Assembly (NCBI RefSeq): GCF_000152965.1
Contig: NZ_CH902583.1
Span: 2,425,892 to 2,489,891, forward strand
DNA: 64,000 bases
Direction: 5' to 3'
Source: Roseobacter sp. MED193
GTDB lineage: Bacteria > Pseudomonadota > Alphaproteobacteria > Rhodobacterales > Rhodobacteraceae
Within the stretch, counting starts at the first letter, position 1. Every line of letters starts with the position of its first letter. Under the pieces are notes generated by a model. The model had not been told where the DNA came from, did not search any database, and worked only from the letters and a program-made list of their open reading frames with translations. Positions 35,957-44,731 of this stretch are shown here, one piece after another. The position numbers and the translations under genes were made by a program.

Positions 35957-36946
35957 ATGAAAAAAGTTCTCTTCGCGACTACCGCGCTGATCGCCACTGC
36001 TTCCGTAGCAGCTGCCGACGTTCGTATGTCCGGCTACGGCCGTTTCGGCCTGGACTATAACTCCGCAAACGAGCGTGTTGCTGGTGTTTCCGAAACCAAC
36101 ATCACCAGCCGTCTGCGTCTGCAGTTCGACATGTCCACCGAAGCTGACGGCGGCATTGGCTTCAACGCTCGCTTCCGTCTGCAGTCCGAAAGCCGTGATG
36201 GCCTTGTATCCGGTGGCGCATTTGGCGGTACCGCTGCTAACGGTGCACGTTTTGGCGTGACCTACGGCGGCCTGGCTGTCAACGTTGGCAACATCATCGG
36301 TGCTGTTGAAAACGCACCTGGCCTGTACACCACCGGTACTCGTTCCGCTGGCACTGGCATCGACGGCATGGGTTTCCACTCGCTGGCGATCAAATCCCGC
36401 ACCGGCACCGCGTTTAACTGGGATGCATATTCCTCCGGCGGCAACGGCGTAAACGGCATCGAAGCTCTGTACTCCGTAGGCGGCTTCACCGGTCACGTTT
36501 CCTACACCCAGCGTAACGGCGGTGTCGTTCTGGGTACAGCTGGCGGTGAAGACCGTACCGGCGTCATGGTTACATACTCCTTCTCGGACTACTATGTAAC
36601 TGCTGCTGCTCAGTCCTCTTCGGTTGCTGCAAACGACATCACTTTCGTTGCTGCTGGCGGTGACTTCGGTGCATTCGGCGCGAAAATCGCTTACGGTACA
36701 ACTGACGCGGCTGACTCGGTTACCCTCGAAGGTAACATGGACATCGGCGCTGCTTCCAACATCCTGGTTTGGGTTAACTCCACCGACGTTTCCGGTGTTG
36801 TTACCGCAGCTGACACAGCTGACGGCACCTCCTTCGGCATCAACTACCAGTACGACCTGGGTGGCGGCGCTACCTTCGTTGCTGGCTACGTTGACGAAGC
36901 AGACAACGACAACCAGTTCCAGGCTGGTGTATACTTCAGCTTCTAA
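35957..36946 (+). CDS. Outer membrane porin, alphaproteobacterial type
   Basis: 329 residues. A signal peptide (MKKVLFATTALIATASVAAA-D) precedes a Gly-, Ala- and Thr-rich beta-barrel: repeated strands such as VRMSGYGRFGLDYN, LRLQFDMST and GINYQYDLGGGATF, and a C-terminal FQAGVYFSF ending in Phe, needed for outer membrane insertion. Homotrimer from family knowledge. Codon use is strongly biased to GCT, GTT, TCC and GGC, unlike neighbouring genes, indicating very high expression. The RBS is GAGGG. A terminator follows at 36973-37004. Confidence 0.9.
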   Translation: MKKVLFATTALIATASVAAADVRMSGYGRFGLDYNSANERVAGVSETNITSRLRLQFDMSTEADGGIGFNARFRLQSESRDGLVSGGAFGGTAANGARFGVTYGGLAVNVGNIIGAVENAPGLYTTGTRSAGTGIDGMGFHSLAIKSRTGTAFNWDAYSSGGNGVNGIEALYSVGGFTGHVSYTQRNGGVVLGTAGGEDRTGVMVTYSFSDYYVTAAAQSSSVAANDITFVAAGGDFGAFGAKIAYGTTDAADSVTLEGNMDIGAASNILVWVNSTDVSGVVTAADTADGTSFGINYQYDLGGGATFVAGYVDEADNDNQFQAGVYFSF

Positions 36947-36972
36947 GCTGAACTACGCTTAGCGTGAATTGG

Positions 36973-37004
36973 GGGCGGGCTCTTAATAGAGCTCGCCCTT
37001 TTCG
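36973..37004 (+). terminator. Terminator of the porin gene
   Basis: GGGCGGGCTC pairs with GAGCTCGCCC (one mismatch) around TTAATA and is followed by TTTTCG, 27 bp after the stop. Confidence 0.88.
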
Positions 37005-37066
37005 TTTGGCTCTTAACATTTGCTGCCAAACAGTGTTGATCTGGCGTTAAAACCGGAGAATGCAAA

Positions 37067-37726
37067 ATGTCGCTGCAAGAAATCAAAACCCGTATCACAG
37101 CGGCAGAGGCTGCTGCTGATCGTCCCGCAGGATCAGTAACACTGATCGCGGTCTCCAAAGTTCAGCCAAACGACCGGGTTGCTGCGGTGCTGGACGAAGG
37201 CCAGCGCTGCTTTGGTGAGAACCGCGTGCAGGAGGCTTTGGGCAAATGGCCTGATTTTGCCGAAACCTACACCGATCTGGATCTGCATCTGATTGGCCCG
37301 TTGCAAACCAATAAGGCGCGTCAGGCAATGGAGCTGTTCAACGCCATTCATACAGTGGACCGCCCCAAACTGGCCAAGACCCTGGCAAGGCTGGCTCAGG
37401 AGCTGGGTAAATGCCCCGATCTGTTTATCCAGATCAACACTGGGGCAGAGCCGCAAAAGGCAGGGATCCTACCAGCTGAGGCTGATGATTTCATCGCTGA
37501 ATGTCGAACACTGGATCTGCCTGTCAAAGGCCTGATGTGCATCCCGCCGGTGGACGAGGTTGCAGCCAAACATTTCACCATGCTGGCGGAGATGGCTACG
37601 CGCAATGGGTTGGACGGTCTGTCGATGGGGATGAGCAGTGATTTTGAGCAGGCCATTGCCCATGGGGCCACCCATGTGCGGGTTGGCTCTGCTATTTTTG
37701 GGGCCCGCGCCTATGCTCAGGCCTGA
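37067..37726 (+). CDS. yggS: YggS family pyridoxal 5'-phosphate-binding protein
   Basis: 219 residues. The PLP lysine is K31 in IAVSKVQP; FGENRVQE and LHLIGPLQTNK are family signatures, and SMGMSSDFEQAI and RVGSAIFGAR bind the phosphate. From family knowledge these are PLP-homeostasis proteins and not classical enzymes. It converges with the L,D-transpeptidase gene (6 bp apart) and is not clearly in an operon. Confidence 0.93.
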   Translation: MSLQEIKTRITAAEAAADRPAGSVTLIAVSKVQPNDRVAAVLDEGQRCFGENRVQEALGKWPDFAETYTDLDLHLIGPLQTNKARQAMELFNAIHTVDRPKLAKTLARLAQELGKCPDLFIQINTGAEPQKAGILPAEADDFIAECRTLDLPVKGLMCIPPVDEVAAKHFTMLAEMATRNGLDGLSMGMSSDFEQAIAHGATHVRVGSAIFGARAYAQA

Positions 37727-37732
37727 AGCGGT

Positions 37733-38251
37733 CTAGTCGAGCTTGGGCACAATGACCCGGCTGCCCAGTGCGACACGGGCGGCCAGCCAATGCAGATCTT
37801 GCCGGGCAAAAGCGATGCAGCCTTCGGTTGGAAAGCCCGGACGACGCCATTGATGGATAAAGATGGCTGAGCCCCTGCCAGGTTCGGCATTGGGCCAGTT
37901 CCAATCCAGTATCAGCACCAGATCATATAGCGGATCTGATCGGCGCAGGCGTTCATGACTATAGGCATAGGGGGCGGTGACCTTCCTGTTGTACTGACTG
38001 TCTCGCCCGTCATCGGACCACAGATCGCGGGGCCGGATGGGATGCGCCCAGGCATTGGGCGGGGGCATGCGGTCGGGACGATAGAGCATTCCGACGATAT
38101 GATGCACACCGGTGGGGGTTGCCCCATCGCCTTCACGCTTGTGATCCGAAATTCCACCCTTGCCGATGCTGCAGGGTAACAGGCGTCCGGCAAAGCGCAG
38201 ACCTTGCCTGGTCAGCACCAGATCCGCGGGGGAATAGGGCCGGGGGGTCAC
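37733..38251 (-). CDS. L,D-transpeptidase (YkuD) family protein
   Basis: 172 residues. The YkuD catalytic motif is HQWRRPGFPTEGCIAF, with H133 and C145 (the family form H-x-n-SxGC; Thr-Glu here). Lacks an obvious signal peptide at the annotated start (MTPRPYSPADLV), so export is unclear; it may be a cytoplasmic or non-classically exported member. It links peptidoglycan peptides or attaches lipoprotein by family inference. The ATG overlaps the ribA stop by four bases. Confidence 0.8.
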   Translation of the reverse strand: MTPRPYSPADLVLTRQGLRFAGRLLPCSIGKGGISDHKREGDGATPTGVHHIVGMLYRPDRMPPPNAWAHPIRPRDLWSDDGRDSQYNRKVTAPYAYSHERLRRSDPLYDLVLILDWNWPNAEPGRGSAIFIHQWRRPGFPTEGCIAFARQDLHWLAARVALGSRVIVPKLD

Positions 38252-39339
38252 AGCATATGCCCGGATTTGGCCGCCTTGGTGGCCAGGTACTGGGCGTTAA
38301 AGGCGTTCTCGCCCACCTTCAGCTCGACCCGCTCGGTGACCTTGATGCCTGTCTTCTCCATCATCGCGATCTTGTTGGGGTTGTTTGTCAGCAGCCGCAC
38401 CTGAGAAAAACCCAGTTCTTTGAGGATGGCCGAGCCCAGGCGGAAATCCCGTTCGTCATCCTCGAATCCCAGGCGATGATTGGCCTCTACGGTGTCAAAC
38501 CCCTGATCCTGAAGCGAATAGGCCCGCATTTTGTTGGCAAGCCCAATGCCGCGGCCCTCCTGGTTGAGGTAGAGCAAGACGCCGCTGTCCTCTGCTCCCA
38601 TCTGTGCCAGGGCCGCGTTGAGCTGCGGGCCGCAGTCGCATTTCAGGGAGCCCAGCACATCTCCTGTGAAGCAGGCCGAATGCAGTCGTGCCAGAACCGG
38701 CTCGCTGCGATCCGGGCGGCCTATTTCGATTGCATAGTGTTCTTCTGCGCCATCCTCGGGGCGGAAGATATGTAGTCGCCCGGCCTCGGCGGCCTGTATT
38801 GGCAGACGTGCAGCGGCGACCGCGTGGAGCGGTGAGCTTTGGCTCATCAACGGTTCTGCTGCGGCCTGTGGCAAAAGGGTTAGCCCGTGATCGGCCGCGA
38901 ATTGCGCGCCTGCCTCTTTCAACGGCACCAAGAGCGCCGCTGGCAGAAGCCGAGCGGATTTCACCAGAGCGATGGCGAGGCGGTGCGCCGCGGCATTGCC
39001 GTCGCGGAGGCTGGTCAGTGGGCCTTTCATCGGGGAGTTGAGGTCATCTGCCGGATCGGCCAGGGCCTGAATCCAGCTGAGACTCGCCGCTTCTGGCAGG
39101 TGGATGCGAGCGATGTCGCCATCATAAGCACGGGCTTTCAGAGTCTCGGCCCGCCGTGCCGTCAGGGCCAGCGTGATCTCTCCCAGTGCCTGCATGTCCT
39201 CCAGCCGTTCCTGGGACAGGCTTTCGGCGGCGATGGCGAGTGCGGCCTGACCGTCCTCGATCAACACAACGGGCAATCCCATGCGCAGATCGACCCGCGC
39301 GCGAGCTAACAATTCGATCATGGTGGGCATCAGGCTCAT
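38248..39339 (-). CDS. ribA: GTP cyclohydrolase II with N-terminal RibB-like domain
   Basis: 363 residues from the ATG at 39339. The C-terminal half (about 185-363) is GTP cyclohydrolase II: zinc ligands C223, C234 and C236 in HSACFTGDVLGSLKCDC, the LYLNQEGRGIGLANK motif, and LLTNNPNKI. It makes the riboflavin precursor 2,5-diamino-6-ribosylamino-pyrimidinone. The N-terminal part (about 1-180) resembles the DHBP synthase domain by position but its catalytic acidic residues are not evident, so it may be inactive. Cotranscribed with the L,D-transpeptidase gene downstream. Confidence 0.92.
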   Translation of the reverse strand: MSLMPTMIELLARARVDLRMGLPVVLIEDGQAALAIAAESLSQERLEDMQALGEITLALTARRAETLKARAYDGDIARIHLPEAASLSWIQALADPADDLNSPMKGPLTSLRDGNAAAHRLAIALVKSARLLPAALLVPLKEAGAQFAADHGLTLLPQAAAEPLMSQSSPLHAVAAARLPIQAAEAGRLHIFRPEDGAEEHYAIEIGRPDRSEPVLARLHSACFTGDVLGSLKCDCGPQLNAALAQMGAEDSGVLLYLNQEGRGIGLANKMRAYSLQDQGFDTVEANHRLGFEDDERDFRLGSAILKELGFSQVRLLTNNPNKIAMMEKTGIKVTERVELKVGENAFNAQYLATKAAKSGHML

Positions 39340-39526
39340 GTGGCAGATCCAGCGGTTTGGAACACAATAACGGGCCTTTCCTAGGCCCAATTTCTACGGA
39401 AGTGAAACAAATCCTTTGCTATGGACACGTCGGCGTGAATGTTTTGCAGCATATCTTGTCCTTTGCATGCGGGAGGCGCATCTGTCAGTCACGGAAACAG
39501 GAGACCAGAGGCAGGAGAGTAGAGAT

Positions 39527-40213
39527 ATGGCGCAACTGAAGAAAATTCTACTGGTGGATGACGACGAGGACCTGCGGGAGGCCCTGAGCGAACAGCTTAT
39601 CATGACAGAAGACTTTGATGTCTTTGAGGCCGAGAACGGCCAAGGCGCCATGGAGCGTGTCAAAGAGGCGCTTTATGATCTGGTGATTTTGGACGTCGGT
39701 CTGCCCGACACGGATGGCCGTGAGCTGTGCCGCCTGATGCGCAAGCAGGGTGTGAAGGCACCGATCTTGATGCTTACTGGACATGACAGCGATTCAGACA
39801 CCATTTTGGGCCTGGATGCCGGCGCCAATGACTATGTGTCAAAGCCCTTTAAATTCCCGGTGCTTCTCGCCCGTATCCGTGCCCAGCTGCGCCAGCACGA
39901 ACAATCCGAGGATGCGGTTTTTGTGCTTGGGCCCTACACGTTCAAACCTGCGATGAAGATGTTGATGACAGAGGATGACCGTAAGATTCGTCTCACCGAA
40001 AAAGAGACCAATATCCTGAAGTTCCTTTATCGCTCCACTGATGGTGTGGTTGCACGGGATGTGCTGCTACATGAAGTCTGGGGGTATAACGCAGGGGTTA
40101 CAACCCATACATTGGAAACCCATATCTACCGCCTGCGTCAGAAGATCGAGCCTGATCCATCAAATGCCAGAATTCTAGTCACGGAGTCAGGTGGATATCG
40201 ATTAATCAACTAA
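39527..40213 (+). CDS. OmpR-family response regulator
   Basis: 228 residues. The receiver domain has the acidic pair in VDDDEDL and the phosphoacceptor D56 in VILDVGLPD, with the conserved Thr and Lys in LMLTGHDSD and SKPFKFP. The C-terminal Trans_reg_C winged helix has LTEKETNILKFLYRS and the recognition region THTLETHIYRLRQKIE. No histidine kinase is adjacent, so it is an orphan here; the gene lies divergent from ribA. Its terminator is at 40319-40345. Target genes unknown. Confidence 0.93.
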   Translation: MAQLKKILLVDDDEDLREALSEQLIMTEDFDVFEAENGQGAMERVKEALYDLVILDVGLPDTDGRELCRLMRKQGVKAPILMLTGHDSDSDTILGLDAGANDYVSKPFKFPVLLARIRAQLRQHEQSEDAVFVLGPYTFKPAMKMLMTEDDRKIRLTEKETNILKFLYRSTDGVVARDVLLHEVWGYNAGVTTHTLETHIYRLRQKIEPDPSNARILVTESGGYRLIN

Positions 40214-40318
40214 AAAGTGCATTTTGACATGGATCAAAGACACATTTTCTGCACATCTTTAGTGGTGTTCGCATCCCGCGCATGTCCGGGTCATGACATG
40301 CACCTCCCTGTTGGACTG

Positions 40319-40345
40319 GGCCGGGCTTTGCGCCCGGCCGTTTTT
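40319..40345 (+). terminator. Terminator of the response regulator gene
   Basis: GGCCGGGC-TTTGC-GCCCGGCC is a perfect 8-bp stem followed by GTTTTT, just before the convergent dioxygenase stop at 40348. Confidence 0.9.
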
Positions 40346-40347
40346 CC

Positions 40348-41457
40348 TTAGCGGGCCAGCAGGCGCAGGCGGCTTTCAAATTCACCGCGATCGATGTAGC
40401 AGCCGTGCAGATGCCGGAACCCTGTTTGTGGATCAAAAGCTTCGCGCCCATGCAGGACGCGGCGATTGTCAAAGACCACCATCTCTCCAGCCTTGAGTTT
40501 CAGCGTGACCAGATAGTCGACACTGCGGGTTAGGACCATGAACCGGCGATAGGCGCGGTAGTAGCGGGTCATTAAATCGGGTGCGAGGTCGAGGATGTCT
40601 GCCAGATGGGCGTTGAAACAGATCTCAATGATCTCGCCGTCTTCGTCTAGATTGATAACCTGTTTGCGGTTGCGGATGTCTGTGTCCTGATCGTGGAAAC
40701 GGAACGGGATCGACACGGTGGACAACAGAGAGAAGGCCTCTGGGTCCGCGCCGCGCAGGTCTTCGGCGATGGCGTAGCCGTCGCAAAACAACGAGCCACC
40801 GCCCATGGCCTCATTTGCCAGGCAGTGCAGGAATTGAAAGCCGGGCGGCAGTTCCTGGTTGGTCAGATCCGTGTGCAGGGGCAGGGCAATGGGCGTATAG
40901 GCGAGATTGTTTGGGTTGGGTTTGGATTGGACCTCAAAGGTAAGGCCAAAGTTGGTTTCCCGCAAAAAACCGATACGACGTGCGACCTCCATGCCCGCCT
41001 CAGTGCTGTCAGCCAGTCCTTCAACAATGGACAACCCGTATTTCTGGGTCTGGACAAGCCAGTCTTGCAAGGCTTGGTCTGAATTCAGGATTGCATCTGC
41101 CTGGGCACGGGGCACCCCCGCAGCGCCAAGATCTTTACGCCAATGGGTAAAACCGGTGCGGGCGGGATCGGCGGCATACTGACCCGGGCGGTGTGCGCTC
41201 AACCAGTTGAGATCAAAGGTCGATACGGTTTTCTCCCCCTGCCACCAAATTGTGAGGGTTGTGTCAGTGGTGTCGATTTTGTCAGGGGTCACATCCAGCG
41301 GGATAGCGGTCAGATCTGCAATTCGTTCTTGGGTCTGTGGGTGAAAGCCGGCAGGATCATTGTCGCGCAACCAGATATAGGGAAAATCAGCGCTGCTACC
41401 ATCGGGAAAGATTACGTGAACAAGGGACTCGTCAGAGCGAAGAGAGGCATTGGCCAT
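40348..41457 (-). CDS. 2-oxoglutarate/Fe(II) dioxygenase, gamma-butyrobetaine hydroxylase-like
   Basis: 369 residues from the ATG at 41457, which has GGAGG 7 nt upstream. The N-terminal DUF971-like domain (about 1-90, starting FPDGSSADFPYIWLRDN) and the C-terminal TauD-like domain match the gamma-butyrobetaine/trimethyllysine hydroxylase family. The iron ligands are H and D in LHTDLTNQE and the distal H in VLHGREAF; Arg in GFRHLHG may bind 2-oxoglutarate. Carnitine biosynthesis is the family's best-known role, but the substrate here is inferred. A leader with a hairpin and small frame precedes it (41472-41625). Confidence 0.88.
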   Translation of the reverse strand: MANASLRSDESLVHVIFPDGSSADFPYIWLRDNDPAGFHPQTQERIADLTAIPLDVTPDKIDTTDTTLTIWWQGEKTVSTFDLNWLSAHRPGQYAADPARTGFTHWRKDLGAAGVPRAQADAILNSDQALQDWLVQTQKYGLSIVEGLADSTEAGMEVARRIGFLRETNFGLTFEVQSKPNPNNLAYTPIALPLHTDLTNQELPPGFQFLHCLANEAMGGGSLFCDGYAIAEDLRGADPEAFSLLSTVSIPFRFHDQDTDIRNRKQVINLDEDGEIIEICFNAHLADILDLAPDLMTRYYRAYRRFMVLTRSVDYLVTLKLKAGEMVVFDNRRVLHGREAFDPQTGFRHLHGCYIDRGEFESRLRLLAR

Positions 41458-41471
41458 GGATAGGCCTCCAT

Positions 41472-41494
41472 AAAAAAGCATGCACGCAGGCATG
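41472..41494 (-). terminator. Terminator-like hairpin in the leader of the dioxygenase gene
   Basis: On the minus strand CATGC and GCATG pair around CTGCGT, followed by C and six T. The T run ends 4 nt before the GGAGG of the dioxygenase gene. It sits between a 31-codon frame and that gene, as an attenuator would. Confidence 0.5.
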
Positions 41495-41529
41495 TTAGAC
41501 AGGTAAAAGGGTGGTAAGAGGCTGAAGGG

Positions 41530-41625
41530 TCAGCCCAAAAAGGCGCGCCCAGGGGGCGGCCACCAGTCATAGGCTTTTTTGTAGGGGTGCCCTGGTCGTT
41601 GTCCCAGGACAGATGAGCGTGGCAC
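41530..41625 (-). CDS. Candidate 31-residue leader peptide
   Basis: A GTG-started frame of 31 codons plus TGA, with GAGG 9 nt upstream. The sequence begins MPRSSVLGQRPGHPYKKA and continues YDWWPPPGRAFLG. Trp-Trp followed by three Pro is the kind of stretch where ribosomes pause. A short hairpin GGCTG/CAGCC spans its stop (41520-41535), and the terminator-like stem follows at 41472-41494. It is on the same strand as, and 72 bp upstream of, the dioxygenase gene. It may be real or chance; no homologue was searched. Confidence 0.35.
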   Translation of the reverse strand: MPRSSVLGQRPGHPYKKAYDWWPPPGRAFLG

Positions 41626-41812
41626 GGCGCTGAGCCTCTGTGTGAAGAGCTGTTTTGCCAGCTTTGGAAAAGGAAGTGAAAAATGGCAAGCAAATTTCAC
41701 CAAAATCCGATTTCATGTTCAAAAAAAGATGCCTCATTGACTTTCCACTCTAGAGGTTCCCCTTCTGTTCATGCATGTTCAGGAGCAACACACCTAGGAA
41801 GAGAGACGCAGA

Positions 41813-42601
41813 ATGGCCTTTACCCTTGCCACTTGGAACATCAACTCTGTCCGCCTGCGTGAAGGGCTGGTGCAGAAACTCATGCGAGAAGAGGGCCCGG
41901 ATGTGCTGTGTCTGCAGGAATGTAAAAGCCCGGTGGATCTAATCCCAACTGAGGGTTTTGCCAAGCTGGGCTATCCCTACATGGTCGCAAGGGGCCAAAA
42001 GGGCTATAACGGCGTTGCTATTCTGTCGCGTTTGCCCATTGCCGAGGCAGGAGCGGAGGATTTTGCCGGTCTTGGCCATGCCCGCCATATCGCAGGGCGG
42101 TTGGAAAACGGCGTCACGGTCCATAATTTCTACGTGCCTGCAGGCGGCGACAAGCCTGATCGGGAGGTGAATGAGAAGTTTGGCCAGAAGCTGGACTACC
42201 TCACCGAGATGCGGGATTGGTTTAAGGCCGCGGCGCCTGAAAAATCTATTCTGGTTGGCGATCTAAATATTGCGCCGCGCGAAGATGATGTCTGGGATCA
42301 CAAGAAAATGCTGAAAATCGTCAGCCATACTCCGGTAGAGGTCGACCTCCTGGCAGAGGTGCAAGATGCTGGAGGATGGGCCGATGTGACACGCGCGGAT
42401 ATTCCCGAAGGTCTGCTCTATAGTTGGTGGAGCTATCGTGCCAAGGATTGGGACGCTGCAGATAAGGGGCGTCGCTTGGACCATGTCTGGGCCACCGAAG
42501 ACATTTGTCAGGCAGCGCATTCCAGCCGCGTGTTGCGGGCGGCGCGCGGTTGGGAAAAACCCAGCGACCATGCACCAGTTTTTGCGACATTTGATCTGTA
42601 G
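41813..42601 (+). CDS. xthA: Exodeoxyribonuclease III
   Basis: 262 residues; AP endonuclease and 3' repair exonuclease. The metal and catalytic motifs are in order: WNINSVR (Asn), LCLQECKS (Glu 34), FYVPAGG, VGDLNIAPREDD (Asp, Asn), and the C-terminal RLDHVWAT and KPSDHAPVFATF (Asp-His). Family length is normal. The intergenic stretch 41626-41812 upstream holds its promoter; it contains the spaced direct repeat TGTTCA-TGCA-TGTTCA at 41766-41781, of unknown meaning. Confidence 0.95.
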   Translation: MAFTLATWNINSVRLREGLVQKLMREEGPDVLCLQECKSPVDLIPTEGFAKLGYPYMVARGQKGYNGVAILSRLPIAEAGAEDFAGLGHARHIAGRLENGVTVHNFYVPAGGDKPDREVNEKFGQKLDYLTEMRDWFKAAAPEKSILVGDLNIAPREDDVWDHKKMLKIVSHTPVEVDLLAEVQDAGGWADVTRADIPEGLLYSWWSYRAKDWDAADKGRRLDHVWATEDICQAAHSSRVLRAARGWEKPSDHAPVFATFDL

Positions 42602-42619
42602 CCCTTCTTTGAAGAAGAG

Positions 42620-42706
42620 GGGGGCTCTCCCGCCCGTCGATCGGGCATCACAGATGCCCGCCTCCCGTTGGGCCCAGCGCCGCGCTTATGCGCGGCGCGG
42701 TTGCGC
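42620..42706 (+). repeat. Intergenic repeat, family 2, copy E
   Basis: Contains GGGCTCTCCCGCCCG, then TTGGGCCC at 42668-42675, the perfect hairpin GCGCCGCGC-TTAT-GCGCGGCGC (42677-42698) and the box GGTTGCGC. The same order occurs at 55556-55643. It lies between xthA and the thioredoxin-like gene. Confidence 0.6.
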
Positions 42707-42832
42707 ATTGATCAGTGTGATTTCACGCATGGAGAAATAGCGTGAGAGAGACCTGAGGCGAACTCCTCTCTTGGTTTCTGCGTCCCGGCGTTCCATATAG
42801 GGGCCAAGCTTCAAACGGAGAAGATTGGGACA

Positions 42833-43765
42833 ATGGATATTATTGGCGGAGCGGGCACAGCAGCCCCCGCAGGTGATGTGATCAAGGACGTCGGCGAGGC
42901 GACCTTTATGCAGGACGTGATCGAGGCCTCGATGCAGGCTCCGGTGATTGTGGACTTCTGGGCACCTTGGTGTGGTCCTTGCAAGACGCTTGGTCCCGCG
43001 CTGGAGGCTGTGGTGACCAAGGCCAAGGGTGCGGTCACCATGGCTAAGGTCAATGTGGATGAGAACCAGCGTTTGGCGCAGGCCTTGTCGCAGCAGGGGT
43101 TGCCGCTGCAATCTATTCCAACGGTCGTTGCCTTTGTCGAAGGGCGCCCCATTGATATGTTTCAGGGCAATATCCCTCCAAGTGAGATCGAAGCCTTTGT
43201 AAACAAGGCGATCGAAGCTGGTGGAGGCAGTGCAGACGGCGGTTTGGGCGAAGCCTTGGAAGTGGCCGAGCAGATGCTCGCAGATGGTGACGTTGCGGAT
43301 GCGGCGCAGACCTTTGCTGCGATTATCGGTGAAGATGACAAGAGCGCAGCTGCCTATGGCGGGTTGGCGCGGGCGCATATCGCTCTGGAAGATCTGGACC
43401 AGGCCGAAGCGGTTCTAAATGGTGCTCCGGCGGAAATTGCCGATGCCGCAGAGATCGAGGCCGCGCGGGCACAGATCGAACTGGCGCGACAGGCAGAGAA
43501 TGCCGGACCGGTTGCGGAACTCGCTGCCAAAGTGGAGGCTAATCCTGAGGACCTGGAGGCGCGGTTTGAACTGGCACAGGCACTGCATGCCGCTGGCGAT
43601 GCTGAGGCTGCTGTGACGGAACTCCTGGAGCTGTTCCGGCGTGATCGTGAGTGGAACGATGGTGCCGCCAAGGCGCAGCTTTTCACCATCTTTGATGCGT
43701 TGCAGCCAAATGATCCGGTTGTTTTGAATGGCCGTCGCAAGCTGAGTTCATTGATATTTGCCTAA
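42833..43765 (+). CDS. ybbN: Thioredoxin-fold/TPR co-chaperone, YbbN (CnoX) type
   Basis: 310 residues. An N-terminal thioredoxin domain (about 15-125) has an active WCGPC (C47, C50) in VDFWAPWCGPCKTLGP, and the cis-Pro in QSIPTVVAF. Residues about 140-310 form TPR-like helical repeats (LGEALEVAEQMLADGDVADAAQ and others, ending KLSSLIFA). E. coli CnoX has SQHC in place of WCGPC and acts as a holdase with GroEL/DnaK; this form retains both cysteines, so it may also reduce disulfides. It is followed directly by a LON-domain gene. Confidence 0.92.
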   Translation: MDIIGGAGTAAPAGDVIKDVGEATFMQDVIEASMQAPVIVDFWAPWCGPCKTLGPALEAVVTKAKGAVTMAKVNVDENQRLAQALSQQGLPLQSIPTVVAFVEGRPIDMFQGNIPPSEIEAFVNKAIEAGGGSADGGLGEALEVAEQMLADGDVADAAQTFAAIIGEDDKSAAAYGGLARAHIALEDLDQAEAVLNGAPAEIADAAEIEAARAQIELARQAENAGPVAELAAKVEANPEDLEARFELAQALHAAGDAEAAVTELLELFRRDREWNDGAAKAQLFTIFDALQPNDPVVLNGRRKLSSLIFA

Positions 43766-43792
43766 TTGGGCTACTGCCCTACAGTAATATCC

Positions 43793-44437
43793 ATGATGCA
43801 CATCGCAGATCTGCCGGACACTATTGCTGTCTTTCCATTGCCCAGGGCGATTTTATTGCCCAGGGCGCGCTTGCCCCTGCATATCTTTGAACCACGCTAT
43901 TTGCAGATGTTCGAAGATACGCTGAAAACGCCGGAGCGCCTGATTGGCATGATACAGCCCTGCACGGGCTCTGGGGATGCCGGGGCCTTGCAGGCCATCG
44001 GCTGCGCTGGGCGGGTAACCCAGTTCTCTGAGACCGAAGATGGCCGCTATATGGTAACCCTGTCGGGCCTATCCAGATTTCGCATTATGGAAGAAGTCAC
44101 TGGCTTTAGCCCGTATCGCCGCTGTGCGGTGAACTGGGGTGGATTTGAAGGCGATCTAGTCCATGCGCCAGACGTGGATAGAGAATTTGACCGCAACCGG
44201 TTTTTGGCTTTGCTGGGACGGTTCTTTGTTAGCCAGGGGTTGTCGACCGATTGGGAGTCGTTGAAAGAGGCCGAAGATGAGCTGTTGATAAATTCCCTGT
44301 CGATGTTGTTGGAATTTGATCCCGAAGATAAACAGGCCTTGCTAGAGGCTCCCAGTCTTGCCACAAGGCGCAAAACGCTGGTGACATTGATAGAGTTTTC
44401 CCTCAGGGGCGGCGCAGATGAGGATATCTTGCAATGA
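43793..44437 (+). CDS. LON peptidase substrate-binding domain protein
   Basis: 214 residues from the ATG at 43793; the reading frame upstream lacks support. The LON N-terminal domain is recognised by [29 protein letters not shown] and the GCAGRVTQF core. It lacks the AAA and protease domains of Lon, so it is a stand-alone substrate-binding protein. It lies between ybbN and a Trm112 gene whose start overlaps its stop by four bases. A role in protein quality control is inferred from the domain. Confidence 0.9.
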   Translation: MMHIADLPDTIAVFPLPRAILLPRARLPLHIFEPRYLQMFEDTLKTPERLIGMIQPCTGSGDAGALQAIGCAGRVTQFSETEDGRYMVTLSGLSRFRIMEEVTGFSPYRRCAVNWGGFEGDLVHAPDVDREFDRNRFLALLGRFFVSQGLSTDWESLKEAEDELLINSLSMLLEFDPEDKQALLEAPSLATRRKTLVTLIEFSLRGGADEDILQ

Positions 44438-44622
44438 GTGATACAAAATCGGCGACTTTTGATCGGCGCATGTTGGAGGCCCTGGTCTGTCCACAAACCC
44501 AGGGGACCTTGGAGTATAACGCAGAGACGCAGGAATTGTTGTCAAAGGCGGCCAATTTGGCCTTCCCAATCCGCAATGGCATTCCCGTCATGCTGGTGGA
44601 TGAGGCCCGCACCTTAGACTAG
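44434..44622 (+). CDS. Trm112 family protein
   Basis: 62 residues. Trm112-like small protein with [13 protein letters not shown] and [17 protein letters not shown], lacking the second Cys pair of zinc-binding members. Bacterial Trm112 is thought to activate partner methyltransferases, but no methyltransferase gene is adjacent. The ATG overlaps the LON-domain gene stop. Confidence 0.9.
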   Translation: MSDTKSATFDRRMLEALVCPQTQGTLEYNAETQELLSKAANLAFPIRNGIPVMLVDEARTLD

Positions 44623-44731
44623 ACCGGCTCGTCTTCTCAGCATGTCTTGATGGTTCAAGGAATGCCAGCTGCCTTGCCTTTAGTTGCGCTAAAAACTCTA
44701 GGTTTCCTGTGTTTCAAAGAGGGACGAGCGG

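Noticed and set aside
41412-41693. Longer 93-codon minus-strand frame overlapping the dioxygenase leader
   Set aside because: It overlaps the true dioxygenase start out of frame and has no recognisable content; the 31-codon frame in another phase has the better RBS and context.
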